Shown: positions 1-5,028 of the stretch, piece by piece
Numbering within the stretch: the first letter of the stretch is position 1
Layout: each line of letters opens with the position of its first letter
Source: Acholeplasmatales bacterium
GTDB lineage: Bacteria > Bacillota_I > Bacilli_A > Acholeplasmatales > Anaeroplasmataceae
Reading direction: 5' to 3'
Assembly (NCBI GenBank): GCA_024690445.1
Contig: JAILPD010000083.1
Coordinates: forward strand, 1 to 5,028
DNA length: 5,028 nt
Notes under the pieces: model-generated
What the model saw: the letters and a program-made list of their open reading frames with translations, nothing else
The model's database searches: none
What the model was told of the DNA's origin: nothing
Translations under genes and position numbers: made by a program

Positions 1-134
1 AATTAGTTTGTGCTGATTGCAAGAATGAAAATTACTATACAGACAAGAACAAGAAGACAACTCCTGAAAGATTGGAGATTAAGAAATATTGTCCTCATTG
101 CCGTAAGCATACTATTCATAAGGAAAAGAAGTAA
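1..134 (+). CDS. rpmG: Ribosomal protein L33 (bL33), 5'-truncated by window edge
   Basis: Structural protein of the large (50S) ribosomal subunit. The frame starting at base 3 gives 43 residues ending in a TAA stop at 132-134. Bacterial L33 is usually about 49-50 residues, so only about six N-terminal residues and the start codon lie outside the window. The visible protein keeps the whole zinc-ribbon pattern: a CxxC pair near the start (VCADC), the family core [12 protein letters not shown], a second CxxC pair (CPHC), and a basic tail HTIHKEKK. All four cysteines are present, so this is the zinc-binding (C+) form and not the cysteine-less paralogue many Bacillota also carry. An intrinsic terminator follows 16 bases after the stop, so rpmG ends its transcription unit here and is not directly followed by secE-nusG. 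The identification is firm; only the start is unseen. Confidence 0.95.
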   Translation, partial: LVCADCKNENYYTDKNKKTTPERLEIKKYCPHCRKHTIHKEKK

Positions 135-150
135 AAATAATATAACATTT

Positions 151-171
151 AGAGCCCATCAGGGCTTTTTT
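151..171 (+). terminator. Intrinsic terminator after rpmG
   Basis: A short GC-rich stem, AGCCC (153-157) pairing with GGGCT (162-166), closes a four-base ATCA loop. It extends by one G-T and one A-T pair to 151-168. A T-rich tract (166-178, broken only by G172) follows at once. This is a normal rho-independent terminator and separates rpmG from the next gene. Confidence 0.88.
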
Positions 172-194
172 GTTTTTTCTTATTTTGTTATAAT
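166..194 (+). promoter_or_regulatory. Candidate extended -10 promoter for the MBL-fold hydrolase gene
   Basis: A perfect TATAAT lies at 189-194. It is preceded by TGT (186-188), making an extended -10 element (TGnTATAAT). The -35 position at 17-base spacing (166-171) is only a T run from the preceding terminator, so recognition would rest on the extended -10. A start near 201 would leave a leader of about 17 bases containing the Shine-Dalgarno site. The terminator just upstream makes a promoter here necessary if the gene is expressed on its own. In such AT-rich sequence a chance TATAAT is possible. Confidence 0.5.
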
Positions 195-217
195 TTTTTT
201 GAAAAGGTGGTGGCTTT

Positions 218-832
218 ATGAAAATAGAATCAATGAATACGGGTTTTTATTTTACTAATAGCTATATTATTTCAAATGATAAAAAGGAATGTATTATTGT
301 AGACCCAGGCTTACAATATAAAAAGGCCGCCGATTATATTAAAGCTAATTATAGGCCACTAGCTATATTAATTACTCATGCCCATATGGATCATATAGAT
401 GGAATCACTTATTTTACTGATTTACCTATTTATTTATATAAAGCAGAAAAAGAAGTATTTAATGATGATTATTTAAATTTATATGAAATGATTGGAAGAA
501 CTACACCATACACAACTGATCAATTAGATATTAGATTTGTAACTAATAATGATATTATTAATATTTCTGATTTTTCATTTAAGGTTATTTATACACCAGG
601 TCATACTATCGGGTCTTGTTGTTACCTAATGGGAAATGATTTATTTACCGGTGATACATTATTTAATATGTCATGTGGTAGATGTGATTTTCCAACTGGT
701 GATATGAGTAAGATGGAAGAATCATTAAATAAGTTGATGACTTTATTTAATGATGATGTTAAGTGTTATCCAGGGCATAATGATTTAACTACTATAGGAT
801 ATGAAAGAATTCATAATCCGTTTATTAGATAA
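218..832 (+). CDS. MBL-fold metallo-hydrolase, glyoxalase II-like (YqgX/YcbL type)
   Basis: A 204-residue cytoplasmic hydrolase of the metallo-beta-lactamase fold, with no signal peptide or membrane segment. The full di-metal site is visible: THAHMDH gives His54, His56, Asp58 and His59; TPGHT gives His129; FTGDTLF gives Asp146; YPGH gives His187. The GDTLF...GR.DFPTGD block (145-162) is typical of the glyoxalase II branch. Full-length glyoxalase II is about 250 residues with a C-terminal substrate-binding helical domain. This protein stops shortly after the last metal ligand, so it belongs to the short single-domain group (YqgX/YcbL-like), for which thioester hydrolysis such as S-lactoylglutathione-type substrates is known or suspected. 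The true substrate cannot be read from sequence. The ATG is preceded by AAGGTGGT (204-211) at good spacing. It appears to be a monocistronic unit between rpmG and the asnA leader. Confidence 0.9.
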   Translation: MKIESMNTGFYFTNSYIISNDKKECIIVDPGLQYKKAADYIKANYRPLAILITHAHMDHIDGITYFTDLPIYLYKAEKEVFNDDYLNLYEMIGRTTPYTTDQLDIRFVTNNDIINISDFSFKVIYTPGHTIGSCCYLMGNDLFTGDTLFNMSCGRCDFPTGDMSKMEESLNKLMTLFNDDVKCYPGHNDLTTIGYERIHNPFIR

Positions 833-856
833 CCGAATTTTATTTTATAAATTAAT

Positions 857-876
857 CAAAAATCAAATTTTTGTTT
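857..876 (+). terminator. Possible weak terminator after the hydrolase gene
   Basis: CAAAAAT (857-863) and ATTTTTG (867-873) can pair as a 7-bp stem around a three-base loop, followed by TTT. The stem is almost entirely A-T, so it is weak, and hairpins of this kind arise by chance in AT-rich DNA. It is the only hairpin I see between the hydrolase stop codon and the next promoter. Confidence 0.3.
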
Positions 877-903
877 AAACTATAATAATTTATTAAAAAA
901 TAA

Positions 904-932
904 TTTACAAATATTTGTATTTGGTATAGAAT
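904..932 (+). promoter_or_regulatory. Sigma-A-type promoter of the asnA T-box transcript
   Basis: TTTACA (904-909, five of six matches to TTGACA) is followed after exactly 17 bases by TAGAAT (927-932, five of six matches to TATAAT). The predicted start is near 939, just upstream of the T-box leader, which is where a promoter for a T-box transcript should sit. Confidence 0.7.
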
Positions 933-938
933 TAACTT

Positions 939-1167
939 GTATTTGTCCTAAGAAGAGGAGAAAGACCTTGATGTATTAAGAAGCGAGTCCTATTTGGTGA
1001 AAGGGGATAATACTAGAAGTCGGACAACACCTCGGAGGATTAGGGAAGAATAAAGTAGAACCCTACGTAAGCTGCGTTAAAGCATTCGAGTGCTGTATTT
1101 TATATACAGAATTAAGGTGGTACCACGGTTATGTCGTCCTTAGAGCGTAAGCTTTAAGGATTTTTTT
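939..1167 (+). promoter_or_regulatory. T-box riboswitch (tRNA-sensing leader) of asnA
   Basis: This leader senses the charging state of a tRNA and controls transcription into asnA. The T-box sequence AAGGTGGTACCACGG is at 1114-1128. The antiterminator can be drawn completely: TAAGG (1113-1117) with CCTTA (1138-1142), the seven-base TGGTACC bulge (1118-1124) that holds the tRNA acceptor end, and ACG (1125-1127) with CGT (1135-1137). It excludes the terminator at 1137-1160. Stem III is CTGTAT/ATACAG (1093-1098/1104-1109). Stem I shows the family motifs AGAAGCGAG (979-987), GGTGAAA (996-1002) and CTCGGAG (1031-1037), and a helix CCTTGAT/ATTAGGG (966-972/1039-1045) closing the specifier loop. Within that loop AAT (1049-1051) followed by A is the best Asn codon candidate, but the specifier is not certain. 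By family knowledge, uncharged tRNA stabilises the antiterminator and raises expression. Confidence 0.95.
1137..1167 (+). terminator. Regulated terminator of the asnA T-box
   Basis: TCCTTAGAGC (1137-1146) pairs with GCTTTAAGGA (1151-1160) over ten base pairs, including one G-T pair, around a GTAA tetraloop (GNRA type). Seven T residues (1161-1167) follow. Its left arm shares bases 1137-1142 with the antiterminator, so the two structures cannot form together. That competition is the switch. Confidence 0.95.
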
Positions 1168-1187
1168 ATTTCATAGGAGGAAGAATT

Positions 1188-2195
1188 ATGAAAAGATTAT
1201 ATTTAAAGGATGATTATAAGCCATTAATGACTGTAAAGGAAACTGAAAAGGCGATTAAATTTGTTAGAGATAATTTTGAGAAGGCATTATGTAAGAAGCT
1301 AAACTTAACCAGAGTTTCTGCCCCATTATTTGTTTTTCCATCAACAGGCTTAAACGATAATTTAAATGGTTTTGAAAGAAGAGTATCTTTTGATGTTAAA
1401 AACATTAGTGAAGAGGTTGAAGTAGTTCAATCATTAGCTAAATGGAAAAGAAATGCATTAGGTAAATATGGCTTTGAACCAGGTGAAGGTCTATACACTA
1501 ATATGAATGCTATTAGAAGAGATGAGGATCTTGATACTATGCATTCATGTTACGTAGATCAATGGGACTGGGAAAAGGTTATTGAAAGAAAGGATAGAAC
1601 TAAGGCTTATTTAAAGAAGACTGTTAAACAAATCTATTCTGTATTAAAGGCTTTGGCTTCTAACGTTGAAAAGAACTATCCTATGATTAAGCATGATTTA
1701 CCAGAAGAGATTACATTCATTACTACTAAGGAATTAGAAGCAATGTATCCTGATTTAGAACCAAATATGAGAGAATATGAAATTTGTAAGGAAAAGAAGG
1801 CAGTATTCTTAATGCAAATTGGTGGTAAGCTTAAGAATGGTTTACCTCATGATGGTAGAGCATCTGATTATGATGATTGGAAATTAAATGGAGATATCCT
1901 ATTATATTATGATGTATTGGATATCGCATTTGAGATTTCTTCAATGGGTATTAGAGTTGATGCTGATTCATTATATAAGCAGATGAAGGAAAAGAAGGAA
2001 TTAGACAAGATTAATGATAAGTATCATCAGGATGTGTTAAATGATAAATTACCTTTAACTATCGGTGGTGGTATTGGTCAATCTAGACTTTGTATGTTCA
2101 TGTTAAAGAAGGCTCATATTGGTGAAGTTCAAGCTTCTATTTGGCCTGAAGAAGATATTAAAGCATTAGAAAAGTGTAATATTCATTTATTATAA
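1188..2195 (+). CDS. asnA: Aspartate-ammonia ligase (asparagine synthetase A)
   Basis: Makes L-asparagine from L-aspartate, ammonia and ATP, releasing AMP and diphosphate; soluble, normally a homodimer with a class II aminoacyl-tRNA synthetase-like catalytic fold. The 335 residues match the family length of about 330. Family-typical blocks are SAPLFV..STGLNDNLNG (44-61), EVVQSLAKWKR (78-88), GLYTNMNAIRRDED (101-114), and the ATP/metal region NGDILLYYDVLDIAFEISSMGIRVD (234-258), with Asp236 and Glu249 in the positions expected for ligands. GGGIGQSRLCMFML (293-306) is the class II motif 3-like arginine loop with Arg300, followed by ASIWPEE. AGGAGG at 1175-1180 sits seven bases before the ATG. 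The T-box leader upstream fits an amino-acid supply gene induced by shortage. It is followed by its own terminator, so it is a single-gene unit. The identification is very secure. Confidence 0.98.
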   Translation: MKRLYLKDDYKPLMTVKETEKAIKFVRDNFEKALCKKLNLTRVSAPLFVFPSTGLNDNLNGFERRVSFDVKNISEEVEVVQSLAKWKRNALGKYGFEPGEGLYTNMNAIRRDEDLDTMHSCYVDQWDWEKVIERKDRTKAYLKKTVKQIYSVLKALASNVEKNYPMIKHDLPEEITFITTKELEAMYPDLEPNMREYEICKEKKAVFLMQIGGKLKNGLPHDGRASDYDDWKLNGDILLYYDVLDIAFEISSMGIRVDADSLYKQMKEKKELDKINDKYHQDVLNDKLPLTIGGGIGQSRLCMFMLKKAHIGEVQASIWPEEDIKALEKCNIHLL

Positions 2196-2200
2196 TTATT

Positions 2201-2220
2201 AAGCCACTTTGTGGCTTTTT
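2201..2220 (+). terminator. Intrinsic terminator after asnA
   Basis: AAGCCAC (2201-2207) pairs with GTGGCTT (2211-2217) around a TTT loop, and the T run continues to 2220. It starts five bases after the asnA stop codon and is a strong, conventional rho-independent terminator. Confidence 0.92.
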
Positions 2221-2243
2221 AATTTTGGACAAAAGTCTCAAGT

Positions 2244-2272
2244 TTGAACATGTTAGAAAAATGTGTTACAAT
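2244..2272 (+). promoter_or_regulatory. Sigma-A-type promoter of the membrane protein gene
   Basis: TTGAAC (2244-2249) is separated by exactly 17 bases from TACAAT (2267-2272). The -10 is preceded by TGT (2264-2266), an extended -10 feature. The predicted start near 2279 gives a leader of about 28 bases. A small palindrome, TCAAGTTTGA (2238-2247), overlaps the -35, but I do not treat it as an operator. Confidence 0.75.
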
Positions 2273-2307
2273 TGCTTTAGTTTTTTTGCTATTAATGGAG
2301 AATAATT

Positions 2308-3096
2308 ATGAAAAGAATCGGGACTATCTTTAATATATTAGGTATTATTGGATCAGCTATAGGAATAGTAGTGGCATTATTCTTTGCTATTTATAATAGG
2401 GTTAATAATGGCGAATTTTTATCATTTGAATTATATATTAATCTATATGGTTCAGCATTTTGGTTAGTACCAATATTGGTATTAAGCATAATTGGATTAA
2501 AAAACGGAACTAAGGGAATATATATTGCAGGTATTGTAGTATGCTTTATTTCAGCTTATTCAACTTATGGTGTTTCTCTAATAGCGTTGGTTGGATTTGT
2601 ATTTCAGCTTATTGTTTTAAATGATATAGAGAAGGAAAAAGAAGAAAGAATAGAAGCTTTGCCGGAACAAGAAAGAGTTTATATTCAAAATAATGATATT
2701 AATTATAGATATAAGCACGTTGATTATAAGGAATATGTAAATAAGCGCAAGGCATATTATATTGTATCTTGCATAATATCAGCTGTATATATATCAGCAT
2801 TCATATTTGGTGTTTATAAATTAACTTCATATATTTATGATGCATGGGGCATTGACCATGCAGGTCTTGCAATAGTTGGAATTATTATCCTATCGATATT
2901 TTATTTTGGATTTTTCTTCCTTGTATTCTTATATATACTTGCTGGCTTCGTTATATCAATTTTAGCTTTAACTTCTCCATCTAGAAGGGTACTTAAGGTA
3001 AATAGAGTTTTAGGCTTTATATGCTTAACAATATTTAACGGAATCGCATCTATGGATATATTAGATGAGATAGATAAAAATATTAAAATTCATTAA
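2308..3096 (+). CDS. Multi-pass membrane protein of unknown function
   Basis: I do not recognise a specific family for this 262-residue integral membrane protein. Hydrophobic segments likely to cross the membrane are about 7-29, 46-64, 70-86, 88-104, 150-171, 185-221 (long enough for two) and 232-248. A highly charged region with few hydrophobic stretches (105-149, starting NDIEKEKEERIEALPEQER) divides the protein into two hydrophobic halves; the positive residues suggest it is cytoplasmic. The first about 104 residues, with MKR at the start, a glycine-rich first helix and three more short helices, resemble the general layout of DUF4064-like small membrane proteins. That is only a resemblance. 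No catalytic motif, cysteine pair, transporter signature or signal-peptidase site is evident. The ATG is preceded by TGGAGA (2296-2301). It has its own promoter and terminator, so neither asnA nor hrcA suggests its role. Confidence 0.85.
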   Translation: MKRIGTIFNILGIIGSAIGIVVALFFAIYNRVNNGEFLSFELYINLYGSAFWLVPILVLSIIGLKNGTKGIYIAGIVVCFISAYSTYGVSLIALVGFVFQLIVLNDIEKEKEERIEALPEQERVYIQNNDINYRYKHVDYKEYVNKRKAYYIVSCIISAVYISAFIFGVYKLTSYIYDAWGIDHAGLAIVGIIILSIFYFGFFFLVFLYILAGFVISILALTSPSRRVLKVNRVLGFICLTIFNGIASMDILDEIDKNIKIH

Positions 3097-3119
3097 TCTG
3101 GTTTAGTGCCAGATTTTTT
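3095..3119 (+). terminator. Intrinsic terminator overlapping the stop codon of the membrane protein gene
   Basis: AATCTGG (3095-3101) pairs with CCAGATT (3109-3115) around a seven-base loop, and a T run extends to 3119. The left arm begins with the last two bases of the TAA stop codon, so the gene and terminator are tightly packed. It isolates the heat-shock operon from upstream transcription. Confidence 0.88.
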
Positions 3120-3132
3120 CTTTTTCAAGTTT

Positions 3133-3159
3133 TTAGCACTTTTCGCTTGACAGTGCTAA
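3133..3159 (+). promoter_or_regulatory. CIRCE operator (HrcA binding site)
   Basis: TTAGCACTT, nine bases, CAGTGCTAA matches the CIRCE consensus TTAGCACTC-N9-GAGTGCTAA, with one deviation in each arm, both at the position next to the spacer. The perfect inverted repeat is TTTTAGCACT (3131-3140) against AGTGCTAAAA (3152-3161). It overlaps the -35 element of the hrcA promoter, so bound HrcA would block RNA polymerase. The hrcA gene immediately downstream encodes the cognate repressor, giving autoregulation; heat titrates GroEL or inactivates HrcA in the known systems. Confidence 0.96.
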
Positions 3160-3175
3160 AAGGTGGCTTTATAAT
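3147..3175 (+). promoter_or_regulatory. Consensus promoter of the hrcA-grpE-dnaK operon
   Basis: A perfect TTGACA (3147-3152), 17 bases, then a perfect TATAAT (3170-3175). The -35 starts inside the CIRCE spacer and its last two bases fall in the right CIRCE arm. The predicted start is near 3182, giving a leader of about 46 bases. A strong vegetative promoter held down by a repressor is the usual HrcA-type heat-shock design. Confidence 0.95.
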
Positions 3176-3178
3176 ATA

Positions 3179-3205
3179 ATTGCACTTCGGTAAAACGAGT
3201 GCCAA
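3179..3205 (+). promoter_or_regulatory. Second, degenerate CIRCE-like inverted repeat at the transcription start
   Basis: ATTGCACTT (3179-3187), a nine-base spacer (3188-3196) and GAGTGCCAA (3197-3205) keep the exact CIRCE geometry. The core GCACT/AGTGC is fully palindromic. The left arm differs from consensus at three positions and the right arm at one. It starts 46 bp downstream of the first CIRCE and overlaps the predicted transcription start, so it could be a second HrcA site, or a hairpin in the 5' leader. It is supported by geometry only. Confidence 0.6.
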
Positions 3206-3227
3206 AAATGTCAAGAGGTGATAATAA

Positions 3228-4244
3228 ATGCTAACGGATAGACAAAAGTTGATTTTGAAAGCAATAATTGAAGAATATGTTACATCAAATGAACCTGTTG
3301 GATCTAAGGCATTAACAGAAAAGCCGTATCTTGCCTTTTCTAGTGCAACTCTTAGAAATGAGATGCAAACACTTGAAGAAGATGGATATTTAAAAAAGAC
3401 TCATACATCTTCAGGAAGAATCCCTTCAGATATTGGTTATAGATATTATCTTGATCATTTATTTATTAGAGATGAACATGTTGAAGACTATTATAAATAT
3501 GTTGATGAAATCTTAGATAATAAATATGATTCCAAAGAAGAAGTATCTAGAAAGTTAGTTAATTTCTTAAGTGATTTAACTGGTTATTATACTGCATTAA
3601 TTGGTAATGCTTCTGATACAGCAAAAGTATTAAAGATTGAAATTGTTGATTTAGAGGACAACGAAGCAGTATTGTTGATTGTTACATCAGCTGGTAATGT
3701 TCAAAGTCAGAAAATTTATATTCCTAAAGGATATAATATGGATGACTTAATGAGAATCATTGGTATGTTTGATACAGCGATGTATGGACAATCTATTTAT
3801 AATATTAGAGGTATATTATCTAAGGAGGTTGCAAAGCCTAGAATTAGACAAATGGTAGACTTCCATGATGATATATTAAATTTCATGATTAAGGCATTTG
3901 ATGGTTTCTTACATGGAAATGTATATGAAGCTGGTTTATCTAAATTATTAAATCAAGCTGAATTCCAAGATTACCAAAAGATGCAAAAATTAATCAAAGC
4001 GGTTGATAATGAAGAATTTACAAATGTATTAACTGATGCTTCAAGCTCAATTAAGATAGTTGTTGGTTCTGAGAATATGAATGAGGGCTTAGATGAGTGT
4101 GCAGTTGTATCTGTTCCATACTTCATTAATGATGATGAATTCGGTACAATCTTACTTGTTGGTCCTACTAGAATGAATTACCGTGCTACTGTTCCTCTAC
4201 TTGAGTATGTAGCAAAGAGTATGAGAAAATTAGATAAAAGGTAG
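3228..4244 (+). CDS. hrcA: Heat-inducible transcription repressor HrcA
   Basis: DNA-binding repressor of class I heat-shock genes; acts as a dimer on CIRCE and in known systems needs GroEL to stay active. The 338 residues match the usual length of about 340. The N-terminal winged helix-turn-helix is clear: LTDRQKLILKAIIEEYV (2-18), PVGSKAL (23-29), then the family signature SSATLRNEM..LEEDGYL (38-55) and HTSSGRIPSDIGYRYYLD (59-76). The middle is a GAF-like dimerisation domain with an inserted domain. The C-terminus carries the signature GPTRMNYRATVPLLEYVA (312-329). The ATG at 3228 follows AGAGGTGAT (3214-3222). The CIRCE elements directly upstream support autoregulation. Its stop is nine bases before the grpE start, and it is the first gene of the operon. 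No truncation or missing motif is seen. Confidence 0.98.
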   Translation: MLTDRQKLILKAIIEEYVTSNEPVGSKALTEKPYLAFSSATLRNEMQTLEEDGYLKKTHTSSGRIPSDIGYRYYLDHLFIRDEHVEDYYKYVDEILDNKYDSKEEVSRKLVNFLSDLTGYYTALIGNASDTAKVLKIEIVDLEDNEAVLLIVTSAGNVQSQKIYIPKGYNMDDLMRIIGMFDTAMYGQSIYNIRGILSKEVAKPRIRQMVDFHDDILNFMIKAFDGFLHGNVYEAGLSKLLNQAEFQDYQKMQKLIKAVDNEEFTNVLTDASSSIKIVVGSENMNEGLDECAVVSVPYFINDDEFGTILLVGPTRMNYRATVPLLEYVAKSMRKLDKR

Positions 4245-4253
4245 TGATTAGTT

Positions 4254-4886
4254 TTGGAAGAGAAGGAAAAGGATGAAGCTTTAGAGTCTAATAAGGAAGA
4301 GCAAGTTGAAGAGACTATTGATGAGGTAGACGCAACAGATGCTGAACCTGAAAAGGAATCTAAAAAGGAAAAGAAGAATAAAGCAAAGGAAGCTAAATCT
4401 AAGTTAGAAAAAGAAAATGAAGATTTAAAAGCTGAACTTGCTAATTTAAAGAATGAATATCTTAAGGTATTTGCCGAAATGGAAAATACTAAGAAGAGAT
4501 TAAAGACTGAAGCTATTAATGATAGAAAGTATGCATCTCAAAAGGTTTGCGGTGAATTATCTCAACCAGTTGATATGCTAGTTCAAATCGTTAATATGCC
4601 AGCACCTAGCCCTGAGGTTCAAAATTATGTTATTGGTTTTCAGATGATTGCAAACCAAATATCAGATATTTTGAAAAATGAAGGTCTTGTAAAGATTGAG
4701 GCTAAGGTCGGTGATGATTTTGATCCAAAGAATATGCAAGCTGTTCAAACAGATTATGATGAATCAAAACCAGAAAATTCAGTACTAAGAATCATGCAAA
4801 ATGGTTATATGTACAAAGACAGAATATTAAAACCAGTAATGGTTGTAGTAAATAAGAAACCTGCAGAAGATGCAGAGAATAAGTAA
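4254..4886 (+). CDS. grpE: Nucleotide exchange factor GrpE, TTG start
   Basis: Co-chaperone of DnaK: releases ADP so that DnaK can rebind ATP and let go of substrate; cytoplasmic homodimer. In 210 residues there is a strongly charged, probably disordered N-terminus (1-45, Glu/Lys-rich), a long coiled-coil helix (about 46-100) with the family block AEMENTKKRLKTE (74-86), a four-helix-bundle region, and a C-terminal beta wing with FDPKNMQAVQT (156-166) and GYMYKDRILKPVMVVV (184-199). The start is TTG at 4254. The only upstream codons before an in-frame TGA are GTT and TTA, and the next in-frame ATG falls inside the coiled coil (residue 76), which would remove essential structure. AAGGTAGTGAT (4238-4248), which overlaps the hrcA stop, serves as a Shine-Dalgarno site. 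The gene lies nine bases after hrcA and 18 before dnaK. Confidence 0.97.
   Translation: MEEKEKDEALESNKEEQVEETIDEVDATDAEPEKESKKEKKNKAKEAKSKLEKENEDLKAELANLKNEYLKVFAEMENTKKRLKTEAINDRKYASQKVCGELSQPVDMLVQIVNMPAPSPEVQNYVIGFQMIANQISDILKNEGLVKIEAKVGDDFDPKNMQAVQTDYDESKPENSVLRIMQNGYMYKDRILKPVMVVVNKKPAEDAENK

Positions 4887-5028
<142 letters not shown>

Noticed and set aside
10..258. Open frame of 82 codons at the left edge
   Set aside because: It is a shadow of rpmG in another frame, runs through the terminator and the start of the hydrolase gene, and encodes a low-complexity Arg/Lys then Phe-rich sequence with no family features.
218..832. Beta-lactamase / antibiotic resistance role for the MBL-fold protein
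   Set aside because: There is no signal peptide, and the motif set (HAHMDH, GDTLF, GR.DFPTGD) is that of the glyoxalase II branch, not of class B beta-lactamases.
881..886. Perfect TATAAT upstream of the asnA leader
   Set aside because: There is no -35-like hexamer at 16-18 bases upstream, and the 904-932 promoter has both elements at ideal spacing and fits the leader start.
1214..1405. 63-codon open frame on the minus strand
   Set aside because: It lies wholly inside asnA, antisense to a secure coding sequence, with no ribosome site or family signal.
2238..2247. TCAAGTTTGA palindrome over the -35 of the membrane protein promoter
   Set aside because: Short four-base arms of this kind arise readily by chance in AT-rich DNA, and no regulator with this site is suggested by the neighbours.

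Overview
The window comes from a low-GC, AT-rich Gram-positive bacterium (Bacillota). The evidence is a tRNA-responsive T-box leader in front of asnA, an hrcA-grpE-dnaK heat-shock operon under CIRCE control, strong purine-rich Shine-Dalgarno sites and a preference for A/T-ending codons. Tryptophan is encoded by TGG and no in-frame TGA is read through, so the standard code fits and a Mycoplasma/Spiroplasma-type code is unlikely. An Erysipelotrichia-like or related gut Bacilli lineage is plausible, but I cannot fix the taxon from sequence alone. All genes lie on the + strand.

Layout: (1) 1-134, the 3' part of rpmG (ribosomal protein L33, zinc-binding form), closed by an intrinsic terminator at about 151-171. 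(2) 218-832, a single-domain glyoxalase II-like metallo-beta-lactamase-fold hydrolase with an extended -10 promoter just after the rpmG terminator. (3) 833-1187, a 355-base stretch without a protein gene. It holds a weak AT hairpin, a promoter and a complete T-box riboswitch. (4) 1188-2195, asnA, ammonia-dependent asparagine synthetase, with its own terminator. (5) 2308-3096, an unrecognised multi-pass membrane protein with its own well-formed promoter and a terminator that overlaps its stop codon. (6) 3131-3227, a consensus promoter embedded in a CIRCE operator, followed by a second, degenerate CIRCE-like element. (7) 3228-5028, hrcA, grpE and the start of dnaK, cut by the window edge.

The window is therefore a string of short, separately terminated transcription units plus one heat-shock operon. 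asnA is predicted to be switched on when uncharged tRNA, most likely tRNA-Asn, stabilises the antiterminator. The heat-shock operon is predicted to be autoregulated: HrcA represses its own promoter through CIRCE, and GrpE (nucleotide exchange factor) and DnaK (Hsp70) are made together.

I found no mobile element, CRISPR array, tRNA or rRNA gene, and no sign of a new defence or accessory system. The points most worth a second look are the double CIRCE arrangement, the unusual specifier reading of the T-box, the TTG start of grpE and the unknown membrane protein.
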